From: Anaerolineae bacterium UTCFX1
Lineage (GTDB): Bacteria > Chloroflexota > Anaerolineae > Anaerolineales > Villigracilaceae
Direction of reading: 5' to 3'
DNA length: 64,000 nucleotides
NCBI GenBank assembly: GCA_002050275.1
Contig: MWTB01000021.1
Coordinates: 1-64,000 of the forward strand
Shown here: positions 42,035 through 49,374 of the stretch, piece by piece
Position numbering within the stretch: the first letter of the stretch is position 1
Layout of the letters: every line of letters begins with the position of its first letter
Translations under genes and position numbers: made by a program
The notes under the pieces: generated by a model
Databases searched by the model: none
What the model saw: the letters and a program-made list of their open reading frames with translations, nothing else
Told to the model about the DNA's origin: nothing

Positions 42035-44374
42035 TTACTGCGTCATCTCTTGCGCCGGCGCTTTCGAACGCATCACCGCCCAAGCGAGCACGGCGACTAG
42101 CAGGGCTACTACCGCCCAAACGCTAATCGAGCCGCCGTCCGCGTATTTGACCACGATCGGAGCGATGATCACCGCCACAAGATTAACCACCTTGATCATC
42201 GGGTTAAGCGCAGGACCAGCGGTATCCTTGAATGGATCGCCGACGGTATCGCCGACCACGCCAGCCTTATGACGCTCAGAACCTTTGCCGAGATTGTTCT
42301 TGGGGTCCTTCGGTTCGTCTTCGATAAGTTTCTTGGCGTTATCCCATGCGCCGCCCGAGTTATTGAGGAACACCGCCAGTAATTGGCCCGAGACGATGAT
42401 CCCCGCCAACATGCCGCCTAGCGCTTCTACTTGCAAAGCCAAACCGACAACGATCGGGGTGACGATGCCGAGCAGTGCCAGCGATACCAGTTCCTTCTGC
42501 GCCGCGGTCGTAGAGATCTCCACCGCTTGTTTATAGTCAGGCTCGATCTTGCCTTCCAATACGCCCAACTTGAACTGGCGGCGGACTTCCAACACGATCA
42601 GCGAAGCCGCGCGTGCGACCGCTTGAATCGCAAATGAAGAGAACAGCCACGGCAATGCGCCGCCAATCAACACTCCGACGAATACTTGCGGAACGTCTAC
42701 GCGAATGCCGATAGATTGGATCTGCTGCGCTGTCGGAACGCCCAGCGCTGCTTGTGAGCGAGAGACATCCACAAGGAACGAGCCAAAGAGCGAGACCGCC
42801 GCGATCACAGCTGACCCGATGGCAACGCCTTTGGTGATCGCCTTGGTCGTGTTCCCAACCGCGTCAAGATCCGCCATAATTTGTTGCGCGTCTTTAGTTT
42901 CTTGATCTTCCTGTCCGTGCCACGACATCTCGCCAATGCCGTTCGCATTGTCGGCAATCGGGCCGAACGAGTCCATCGCCACGTTGTTTCCGGTCAGCGT
43001 CAGCATGCCGATGCCGGTCATCGCCACGCCATATAAAATGAACGTCGCGCGCTCGCTGCCTTCCACGCCGGGGATCGTGCCGAAGATAAAGATCGAAGCG
43101 ACGATCGTTAAAGCGATCACCAGCACCGACCACACAGACGATTCAAAGCCGACCGATACGCCGTTCAGGATTAACGTCGCCGGACCTGTATCGGCGGATT
43201 TCTTAATATCGTTCACGGGTTTGGCGTCCGTGCCCGTAAAGTATTCCGTCAAGCGGTCAATCGAGATCGCCAGTAATACGCCGACGAAAACCGCCAACGG
43301 CATACGCCACCAACCGCCCCATTCGTTCATCGCGGCTGTATTCAAGTAGAAAAGGCCCGCAACAAAGAACATCACCGAGGAGATCGCTGCGGAAGAGAGA
43401 AAGCCGCGGAAGATGGATGCCATCGCGTTGCCGCGTTTGCCGGAACCGCCTTTGACTAGGTAGGTGCCAATGATAGAAGCCAGCACGCCCACGCCGCGTA
43501 CGATAAGCGGGAAGATGATCCACTCCAGCCGTCCGGTGATCGTGTGTAACGCCAAGCCTAAAATTAAGCCGGCAACGATCGTCACTTCATACGACTCGAA
43601 AATATCCGCTGCCATGCCGGCGCAATCGCCGACGTTATCGCCGACGAGATCCGCCACCACCGCAGGATTTCTCGGATCGTCTTCGGGAATGCCCGCCTCG
43701 ACCTTTCCAACCAGATCCGCGCCAACGTCAGCCGCTTTCGTAAAGATGCCGCCGCCCACACGCATGAATAACGCCAGCAGAGTTCCACCGAAACCAAAAC
43801 CGAGCAAAGCGTCTGGCGCGGCAATGCCGAGGACGATAAAGATGACCGTGCCGCCGAGCAAGCCAAGACCATCTGTCAACATGCCGGTAATCGTGCCAGC
43901 GCGATAGGCAATGCGGAGCGCATCGCCAAAAGAGCGCTTCGAAGCCGCCGCCACGCGCACATTGCCCTCTACCGCCATACGCATACCGATCTGACCAACC
44001 GCCAGCGAGAATCCTGCGCCCATCACAAAGGCAAAGGCGCGCGCTAGACCGATCCACAAGCGCACCGAGTTCGGGTCTGCGCCTTTGAAGCGATCCAACG
44101 CCTCAGGCGAAGGCGGGACGATGTACACAGAAAAGAAAAGCGCGACGGTCAGCACGCCGATTAAAGGCAAAATCGAGCGCAGCTGTCTTTTCAGATACGC
44201 GTCCGCGCCGTCTTTAATCGCGCCCCACACTTCCTGCATCTTCTCCGTGCCTTTATCTTCACGCAAGATTTGAGCCCGAAGAAAGACCGCGTACAATAAG
44301 CCGAGAATGGCTACGCCAAACACCGCCCAAATCGCGATCTCCTCCAGGTGAGTAAGACCTTCCATAACATACAT
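42035..44374 (-). CDS. hppA: Membrane-bound H+-translocating pyrophosphatase
   Basis: A 779-residue protein with about 16 membrane helices that couples pyrophosphate hydrolysis to ion pumping. The catalytic loop is DVGADLVGKVEAGIPEDDPR, followed by DNVGDCAGMAADIFESYE. The C-terminal motif is GDTVGDPFKDTAGPALNPM. The GNTTKAITKG segment carries Lys at the position where K+-dependent forms have Ala, so a K+-independent, H+-pumping type is likely. It has its own well-formed promoter, divergent from the HesB gene. GGAGG lies upstream of the ATG at 44374. Confidence 0.96.
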   Translation of the reverse strand: MYVMEGLTHLEEIAIWAVFGVAILGLLYAVFLRAQILREDKGTEKMQEVWGAIKDGADAYLKRQLRSILPLIGVLTVALFFSVYIVPPSPEALDRFKGADPNSVRLWIGLARAFAFVMGAGFSLAVGQIGMRMAVEGNVRVAAASKRSFGDALRIAYRAGTITGMLTDGLGLLGGTVIFIVLGIAAPDALLGFGFGGTLLALFMRVGGGIFTKAADVGADLVGKVEAGIPEDDPRNPAVVADLVGDNVGDCAGMAADIFESYEVTIVAGLILGLALHTITGRLEWIIFPLIVRGVGVLASIIGTYLVKGGSGKRGNAMASIFRGFLSSAAISSVMFFVAGLFYLNTAAMNEWGGWWRMPLAVFVGVLLAISIDRLTEYFTGTDAKPVNDIKKSADTGPATLILNGVSVGFESSVWSVLVIALTIVASIFIFGTIPGVEGSERATFILYGVAMTGIGMLTLTGNNVAMDSFGPIADNANGIGEMSWHGQEDQETKDAQQIMADLDAVGNTTKAITKGVAIGSAVIAAVSLFGSFLVDVSRSQAALGVPTAQQIQSIGIRVDVPQVFVGVLIGGALPWLFSSFAIQAVARAASLIVLEVRRQFKLGVLEGKIEPDYKQAVEISTTAAQKELVSLALLGIVTPIVVGLALQVEALGGMLAGIIVSGQLLAVFLNNSGGAWDNAKKLIEDEPKDPKNNLGKGSERHKAGVVGDTVGDPFKDTAGPALNPMIKVVNLVAVIIAPIVVKYADGGSISVWAVVALLVAVLAWAVMRSKAPAQEMTQ

Positions 44375-44433
44375 AAGGGGTAATTCCTCCCGAGCGAAAT
44401 TTTTTCCGGGCGTTTGCCCGGCAAAGCAGAGGG

Positions 44434-44462
44434 ATTTTACAGGCGCAAAGTTATTGTGTCAA
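44434..44462 (-). promoter_or_regulatory. Sigma70-type promoter of hppA
   Basis: On the minus strand TTGACA and TAAAAT are separated by exactly 17 bases. The leader that follows holds a CCGGGC-GTTT-GCCCGG hairpin at 44406-44421, before the hppA ribosome-binding site. Confidence 0.8.
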
Positions 44463-44484
44463 GAAATCGAACGGTAATTTTTAG

Positions 44485-44513
44485 TTGACAACCGCTCTCA
44501 AATCAGATAAGAT
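44485..44513 (+). promoter_or_regulatory. Sigma70-type promoter of the HesB-like gene
   Basis: TTGACA (44485-44490) and TAAGAT (44508-44513) are 17 bases apart. The promoter is divergent from that of hppA; the two -35 boxes are 22 bases apart. Confidence 0.8.
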
Positions 44514-44551
44514 GACCTTCATCATCAGCCCATTACTCCAAAGGAGGAGCA

Positions 44552-44986
44552 ATGCTTCAAGAAGTAAAAACAGAAATCACAACGCTTACACAAGCCCCAA
44601 CGCTTACGCTCACATCCGCCGCATCTGAGGCGGTTAAGAATATCCTCCGCGAACGCAACCTTGAAGGATACGCTTTGCGCGTGTATGTCGCCGGCGGCGG
44701 TTGTTGCAATGTCAACTTCGGCATGGCGCTCGACGATACCATCCGAGACGTAGACACCACGTTCGAACTTGATGGCGTCAAAGTCGTCGTAGACGAAATG
44801 TCCATAGGCTACTTGCAAGGCGCAAAGATTGATTTTGTCAACGATCCCGATCGCGGCGCAGGTTTTGCTGTTGATAGCCCGGCTGCAAAATCGCACGGTC
44901 ATGGCGAAGGCGGCTCCTGCGGTTGCAGCGGCGGCGGCTCTTGCGGTTGCAGCAGCGGCGGCGGTTCTTGCGGTTGCCAAAACTAA
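44552..44986 (+). CDS. HesB/IscA-type iron-sulfur carrier with a Cys/Gly-rich tail
   Basis: A 144-residue A-type carrier-like protein. The HesB fold spans about residues 17-105 (LTLTSAASEAVKNIL ... LRVYVAGGGCCNVNFG ... YLQGAKIDFV). The first conserved Cys is present as a CC pair. The usual C-terminal CGC is replaced by a His/Gly/Ser-rich tail that repeats SCGC three times. Such proteins deliver Fe-S clusters to target enzymes. The tail could bind more metal or act as a flexible cluster-transfer arm. AAAGGAGGAG precedes the ATG. Confidence 0.88.
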   Translation: MLQEVKTEITTLTQAPTLTLTSAASEAVKNILRERNLEGYALRVYVAGGGCCNVNFGMALDDTIRDVDTTFELDGVKVVVDEMSIGYLQGAKIDFVNDPDRGAGFAVDSPAAKSHGHGEGGSCGCSGGGSCGCSSGGGSCGCQN

Positions 44987-45008
44987 ACCAGTTTCATATT
45001 TGATAAAA

Positions 45009-45033
45009 AAAGACCGGAGGAAATCCGGTCTTT
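45009..45033. terminator. Bidirectional terminator between HesB-like and SH3 genes
   Basis: A perfect 10-bp stem (AAAGACCGGA / TCCGGTCTTT) with a GGAAA loop, A-rich before and T-rich after. Confidence 0.85.
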
Positions 45034-45054
45034 CTTTATCCTAGTTACGCTAAG

Positions 45055-45714
45055 CTATCTTCCGCGCAAATAGGATGCGACTGCGCCAAAAAAGCCAAAC
45101 AGCCCCAAGATAAGGATGATCATGCCTGCGGGAACGCTGCCAGTTGGACGAGTTTCAGGCGCAGCTTCAAACGAGGGCAGTTCAAGTTGAGGCGGCGGAG
45201 TGAACGTGGGCAAGCGGGTCGTAGTCGGTTGTCCAATGAAAGCCGCTTCGACAGTCAGTTCAAGGGTTGGAGTGGAAGCGGGCGTTTGTGTGGGCGGAAT
45301 CTCAATAATAGGTAGAAACGCGCCGGGAGATAAAAATGCATACGGTCCATATATCCACGCCTCAGATTTAGGCACGCCCGCGTAGTAGATCTTGATCCAG
45401 TCGTCTCTATCGCGTGCGCGCCCAAGCGCTGGCGCAACCTCTCCCCCCGTCATCACGCCCACGGCTGGATAATCGAACGAACTCGGACCCGCATAGACGC
45501 GCACTTGCTTAAGGCTGGTGTCAATTCGGATCGTCGGACCGATCGCTGTTCCGGTGACGGTGGGAACGGAGCCTGTCGGTTGCTGAGCGTGGACTACCGT
45601 CGCGACGCCGATTTGACCTTCAAGCGCGAACAGAACACACCCCGCCAGCGCGCATAGAAAGAACAGGGTTTTCGTCTTGCGCAACGTTCTGAAATTCCGT
45701 GCCAGCGCGTTCAT
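45055..45714 (-). CDS. Secreted SH3b-domain protein with C-terminal membrane anchor (second of pair)
   Basis: A 219-residue protein. The N-terminal hydrophobic signal (about residues 17-43) ends near VVHAQQ. A bacterial SH3-like domain follows (RIDTSLKQVRVYAGPSSFDY ... WIYGPY). Then comes a Pro/Thr-rich stalk with RLPTFTPPP, and a C-terminal helix (AGMIILILGLFGFFGAVASY) capped by Arg residues. The layout suggests a wall-peptide-binding protein fixed to the membrane from outside. It overlaps the preceding paralogue by 4 bases, so the two are coupled. Confidence 0.8.
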   Translation of the reverse strand: MNALARNFRTLRKTKTLFFLCALAGCVLFALEGQIGVATVVHAQQPTGSVPTVTGTAIGPTIRIDTSLKQVRVYAGPSSFDYPAVGVMTGGEVAPALGRARDRDDWIKIYYAGVPKSEAWIYGPYAFLSPGAFLPIIEIPPTQTPASTPTLELTVEAAFIGQPTTTRLPTFTPPPQLELPSFEAAPETRPTGSVPAGMIILILGLFGFFGAVASYLRGR

Positions 45715-46301
45715 TTTCGAGACGCGAACGAGAACGCCAAGCCCAGACCGCCCAGCAGCCCCAAAATAACAACAAAGTATCCGGAAGGGACGCCGCGAGA
45801 CTCGGGCGCGTTCCCCGGCGCAAACCGTGGAACTGTCATCGGCGGCGGAGGCGTGAAGGTCGGCAGGCGCGTATTGGTAGGTTCAAAATAAAACGCCGCA
45901 GCGAACGTTGGGTCTATCGTGGCTGTCGTAAGCGGCGTCGGCGTCGGCGGCGGTTCAATAATTTGCAACTCGCCGCCTGCAATGCTGACGTACGAAGCAT
46001 AGACCCAACCGAGACCGCTGTCGAACGAGATCTGAATCCATTCCCGCCCCGGCGAAATTCCCAGTGCACTTCTAACTTCGCCGGGACTCAACTGACCGAT
46101 GATGTCATAGTAAAGCCCCGGTCCAGCGCGAACATTCATCGGGTCGGTGTAGATTACAGTAATAGTTACGCCGCCCGGCGTAGGCGCATCTTGCGCCGCA
46201 ACTTGTTGAAGCGGAAAGAACGCTGCTAACCCCAAAGCGAGGATCGCAAAGGAATTCAAGAAGCGCTTAAACGAAATTCGCCGAAATGCGTAGAAGGACA
46301 T
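45711..46301 (-). CDS. Secreted SH3b-domain protein with C-terminal membrane anchor (first of pair)
   Basis: A 196-residue paralogue of the next gene. It has an N-terminal signal (about residues 10-36, ending QVAAQDAP), an SH3-like domain (NVRAGPGLYYDIIGQLSPGE ... GWVYASYV), a stalk with the same NTRLPTFTPPP motif, and a C-terminal membrane helix (SGYFVVILGLLGGLGLAFSF). The shared stalk motif and tail show a tandem duplication. It is divergent from the zinc-ribbon gene at 46361. Confidence 0.8.
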   Translation of the reverse strand: MSFYAFRRISFKRFLNSFAILALGLAAFFPLQQVAAQDAPTPGGVTITVIYTDPMNVRAGPGLYYDIIGQLSPGEVRSALGISPGREWIQISFDSGLGWVYASYVSIAGGELQIIEPPPTPTPLTTATIDPTFAAAFYFEPTNTRLPTFTPPPPMTVPRFAPGNAPESRGVPSGYFVVILGLLGGLGLAFSFASRK

Positions 46302-46347
46302 AAGCTATGAAACACGGCGTTCTTGCGTCGCCGCTTTCAGGAAGGAT

Positions 46348-46353
46348 TATAAT
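46348..46353 (+). promoter_or_regulatory. Candidate -10 box of the zinc-ribbon gene
   Basis: A perfect TATAAT lies 7 bases before the ATG at 46361, with TTGCGT about 19 bases upstream. This supports 46361 as a leaderless start. Confidence 0.45.
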
Positions 46354-46360
46354 CGAACTT

Positions 46361-46957
46361 ATGGACAGACAAATTTTTCACGGCGATATCGCACCGCACG
46401 ACATCGCTCATGCTTTGGTCGCAGAGTTCAATCGCGGCAACTTGCGCGCGCAAACCATCGGTCAAGCGGACAAGCTCGCGGTTCAGATCGCCACTCAAGC
46501 GGGCGTCTCTGGCGGACAGACCGCGCTCACAGTGCAAATTCAAAAAACGGACGATGGCTTGATGGTAGAGCTTGGGCAACAGGCTTGGCTGGGGCTAGCC
46601 GCGAGCCTCGGTCAGACAGCTTGGTCGGCGTTTCGCAACCCGCTCACCCTATTCTCTCGGCTGGATGACCTCGCACAAGACATCGAGAACATACAACTAA
46701 ATGAGAAAGTCTGGAAAACAATTCATAAAGCCGCCAAAACCTTTGGCGCCTCTCAAGAACTATCCGAACGATTTGCGCGGGTCGTCTGCGGCTACTGCGG
46801 AACGGCGAATCCGCTCGGCGAAGGAGCCTGTTTAGCCTGCGGAGCGCCGATGGGGTCGGCTCAACCTGAAACCTGCTTGAATTGCGGTTTTATCATACAG
46901 CCTACTGAAAGCATTTGCCCTAATTGCGGTCAGAAACGCAATATTTCGCCTCGCTAG
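46361..46957 (+). CDS. Double zinc-ribbon protein of unknown function
   Basis: A 198-residue protein. The first 130 residues are an uncharacterised helical domain with an amphipathic middle (LGLAASLGQTAWSAFRNPL). The C terminus has two zinc ribbons: CGYCG with CLACG, and CLNCG with CPNCG. The ATG at 46361 is preferred over an in-frame ATG at 46307 because a TATAAT box lies directly upstream of it. Zinc ribbons of this type often mediate protein contacts; no function can be assigned. Confidence 0.7.
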   Translation: MDRQIFHGDIAPHDIAHALVAEFNRGNLRAQTIGQADKLAVQIATQAGVSGGQTALTVQIQKTDDGLMVELGQQAWLGLAASLGQTAWSAFRNPLTLFSRLDDLAQDIENIQLNEKVWKTIHKAAKTFGASQELSERFARVVCGYCGTANPLGEGACLACGAPMGSAQPETCLNCGFIIQPTESICPNCGQKRNISPR

Positions 46958-47048
46958 AAATTTAATGTTCTGAAATCGTAAGGTTAGCAATCTTGCGGTT
47001 TTCCATTAAGGCTTCTATAATAATACCGTCGGAAGGTCTTATTTTTAG

Positions 47049-47144
47049 GACTTACACAAAACCCTAAGACCAAGCCGCGAATTTCGCCGCTTCACAGCAA
47101 TTATTTGCGTAATTCGCGACAAAAGATTTCGGTCTGCGTAAGTC
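47049..47144. mobile_element. MITE-like repeat, copy B (most intact)
   Basis: A 96-base element bounded by the inverted termini GACTTAC and GTAAGTC, extended imperfectly inward (ACACAAAACC / GGTCTGCGTA). It aligns with 15233-15333 over its length and with 56309-56349 at one end. It contains no gene. It lies 22 bases before the FhaA-like gene and could influence its transcription. Confidence 0.7.
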
Positions 47145-47166
47145 ATGATCTTTCTTAATCTACGCA

Positions 47167-48030
47167 ATGAGAATCTCACTCGATCAATTGGAAACAAGGC
47201 TACAATCGCTAGTAGAAGAACAACTGGCTGGAATTTTGCCCGGCCTGCATCTCCAAGGACGGGTCGTTCAACGCCTTTCCGCCGCGCTTCAGCAAAATAT
47301 CATCAAAAATAGCGACGAGGACGCAATCGCTCCCAATGTATACACGCTAATCGTCTCGCCCGACTCTTCATCGTTTTGGAAAGAAGAAAGCATGCTGAAC
47401 GCATTGGCGGGAATTATTATCGCCGCCGGCGACGATATCGGAATCAAATTTACGGGGAAGCCGACGATCGCCATCGCAATTGACGAGCGTTATTCCAGCG
47501 AGGACATTAGCGTCCTTGCCTCGCACAGGCTAGAACCTATTGAAGACACCAAAGGCATGTCTGATCATGCAAACGCCCCAACTTTAGAGCTAACCGATTC
47601 TGCGCCAGAAAACGCCTTTTTGATCATCGAAGGGATTAAAGTCTATTCCCTCGATAAGCCCGTCGTCAATATTGGCAGACGACTTGAAAACCAACTCGTC
47701 ATTGACGATCCGCGCATTTCACGCGCCCACGCACAAATTCGATCTATACGCGGGCAATTCATCCTGTTCGATCTTAACTCAACCGGCGGAACGTTCGTGA
47801 ACGGGCAACGCACCGTTCAAACCGTGTTGTACCCCGGCGACGTAATCTCGCTCGCAGGAGTATCGCTTATCTTCGGACAGGATACTTCTGCTGGGCGCTC
47901 CGCTACAGCAGAGACCTCGCCGCTGGAACAGCAACGTCTGCGCGCCAGCGAACGCCCCACCGCTTCTATTGGGAACAGACAAGTTGAGATTCGGACCGAT
48001 CAGTTCAAGAAAAACAAAAAAGATCAATGA
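47167..48030 (+). CDS. FhaA-like protein: DUF3662 and FHA domain
   Basis: A 287-residue protein. Residues 1-110 match the layout of the DUF3662 domain of FhaA, and the FHA domain spans about residues 150-240, with phosphothreonine-binding NIGRRLENQLVIDDPRISR AHAQIR and LNSTGGTFVNG (motif split here). FhaA in actinobacteria binds phosphorylated cell-wall regulators such as MviN. The stop overlaps the FhaB-like start by 4 bases. The tail is basic and disordered. The gene order that follows resembles the actinobacterial fhaA-fhaB-pstP-rodA-pbpA locus. Confidence 0.88.
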   Translation: MRISLDQLETRLQSLVEEQLAGILPGLHLQGRVVQRLSAALQQNIIKNSDEDAIAPNVYTLIVSPDSSSFWKEESMLNALAGIIIAAGDDIGIKFTGKPTIAIAIDERYSSEDISVLASHRLEPIEDTKGMSDHANAPTLELTDSAPENAFLIIEGIKVYSLDKPVVNIGRRLENQLVIDDPRISRAHAQIRSIRGQFILFDLNSTGGTFVNGQRTVQTVLYPGDVISLAGVSLIFGQDTSAGRSATAETSPLEQQRLRASERPTASIGNRQVEIRTDQFKKNKKDQ

Positions 48031-48482
48031 TCGCTGCGATCGTTCTGGTTCTACGATTGGCTCTTGCGAGCGCATTGTATCTTTTTCTTGCTTGGGCGTT
48101 CCTAATTCTATGGCGCGAGTTGAAACAAGAGGGGCAGAAACTCGCCGCAAAGAAACCGACGGGCATCGTCATTATTCAGAAGCAAGAAGATTCTGACGAA
48201 GAACAAAGTTTTCGATTCTATCAAGCAGAAATCATCATAGGGCGTCACTCGCAATGCGATCTCTCGGTCGCAGACGAAGCGCTTTCCGCTCAACATGCGC
48301 GGCTGGTTTATCGCCGCAATTTATGGTGGTTGGAAGATCTGGGCTCTACGAACGGAACTTTCCTCAACGATTCGCACTTAACAACGCCCGCCGTAGTCAT
48401 CACAGATGATACAATCAAATGCGGCAACACGTTCTTCCGCTTGCAGATTGACAACGACGAAAACTCAGTCCACAAAAACTAA
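48027..48482 (+). CDS. FhaB-like membrane-anchored FHA-domain protein
   Basis: A 151-residue protein. One N-terminal membrane helix (LALASALYLFLAWAFLILW, residues 10-28) is followed by a linker and an FHA domain (about residues 70-140) with IIGRHSQCDLSVAD, LSAQHARL and LGSTNGTFLND. It is the usual layout of FhaB, which reads Ser/Thr kinase phosphorylation in cell-wall control. It overlaps the FhaA-like gene by 4 bases; mtnP follows after 13 bases. Confidence 0.9.
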   Translation: MIAAIVLVLRLALASALYLFLAWAFLILWRELKQEGQKLAAKKPTGIVIIQKQEDSDEEQSFRFYQAEIIIGRHSQCDLSVADEALSAQHARLVYRRNLWWLEDLGSTNGTFLNDSHLTTPAVVITDDTIKCGNTFFRLQIDNDENSVHKN

Positions 48483-48495
48483 CAGAGGAGGACGC

Positions 48496-49359
48496 ATGAC
48501 CGAACGCTACCCGCTGGCAATTATCGGCGGCTCCGGCTTATATTCCATGCCCGGATTGGAAAACGCAGCCGAGCAGAATCCTGATACGCCTTTCGGTAAG
48601 CTTAGCGCGCCAATCGTCACCGGTGCGTTGGAAGGACATCCAATCGCGTTCCTCGCCCGGCACGGAATTGGACATCGCATCGCGCCGACCGAAGTCCCCT
48701 ATCGCGCTAACATTTACGCATTAAAAGCTCTGGGCGTTGAGCGCATTATCAGTGTCAGCGCGTGCGGATCGTTGCGCGAAGAACTCGCGCCGGGACACAT
48801 CGTCATCCCAGATAATATTTACGACAACACGCGCCTACGTCCGCGCACGTTCTTCAATGAAGGACTGGTGGCTCATATCAGCGTCGCAGAGCCTTTCTGC
48901 GCGGATCTTTCCTCGCAGGTGGAGGCAGCCGTAAAAGCGGCGGGAGGCATCGTTCATCGCGGCGGAACGTTCATTACGATCGAAGGTCCACGTTTCTCGA
49001 CGAAAGCCGAATCCAATACCTTCCGCGCTTGGGGCATGTCTATCATCGGCATGACCGCCTCGCCAGAGGCTTTCCTCGCGCGCGAAGCGGAAATATGTTA
49101 CGCCACGATGGCGCACGTCACAGATTACGACGTTTGGCGCGTCAGCGAAGAATCAGTGACCGTTGATATGGTGATTCAAACTTTGAATAAAAATACCGCA
49201 TTAGCGCAAGAAACGATCCGCATCATAGCGCGCAACCTTGCTTTTGAACGCAAATGCGATTGTAAAGACGCGTTGGCTGCGGCGCTCATCACGCACAAAG
49301 ACGCCATCTCCGCCGCCGCCCGTGAAAAACTTGACCTGCTTGTAAAAAAATACCTTTAG
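48496..49359 (+). CDS. mtnP: S-methyl-5'-thioadenosine phosphorylase
   Basis: A 287-residue PNP/MTAP-family enzyme that splits methylthioadenosine into adenine and methylthioribose 1-phosphate. The IIGGSGLYSMPGL start, ARHGIGHRIAPTEVPYRANI and FITIEGPRFSTKAESN are typical, and the active-site Asp lies in HVTDYDVW. The ATG at 48496 follows GAGGAGG. An in-frame start at 48406 lies inside the FhaB-like gene and is rejected. In the actinobacterial locus a phosphatase gene (pstP) holds this position. Confidence 0.95.
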   Translation: MTERYPLAIIGGSGLYSMPGLENAAEQNPDTPFGKLSAPIVTGALEGHPIAFLARHGIGHRIAPTEVPYRANIYALKALGVERIISVSACGSLREELAPGHIVIPDNIYDNTRLRPRTFFNEGLVAHISVAEPFCADLSSQVEAAVKAAGGIVHRGGTFITIEGPRFSTKAESNTFRAWGMSIIGMTASPEAFLAREAEICYATMAHVTDYDVWRVSEESVTVDMVIQTLNKNTALAQETIRIIARNLAFERKCDCKDALAAALITHKDAISAAAREKLDLLVKKYL

Positions 49360-49374
49360 AGATACCGTTAACGA

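Noticed and set aside
44406-44421. Possible riboswitch or attenuator in the hppA leader
   Set aside because: Only a single 6-bp hairpin is present, with no conserved aptamer-like pattern or U-tract.
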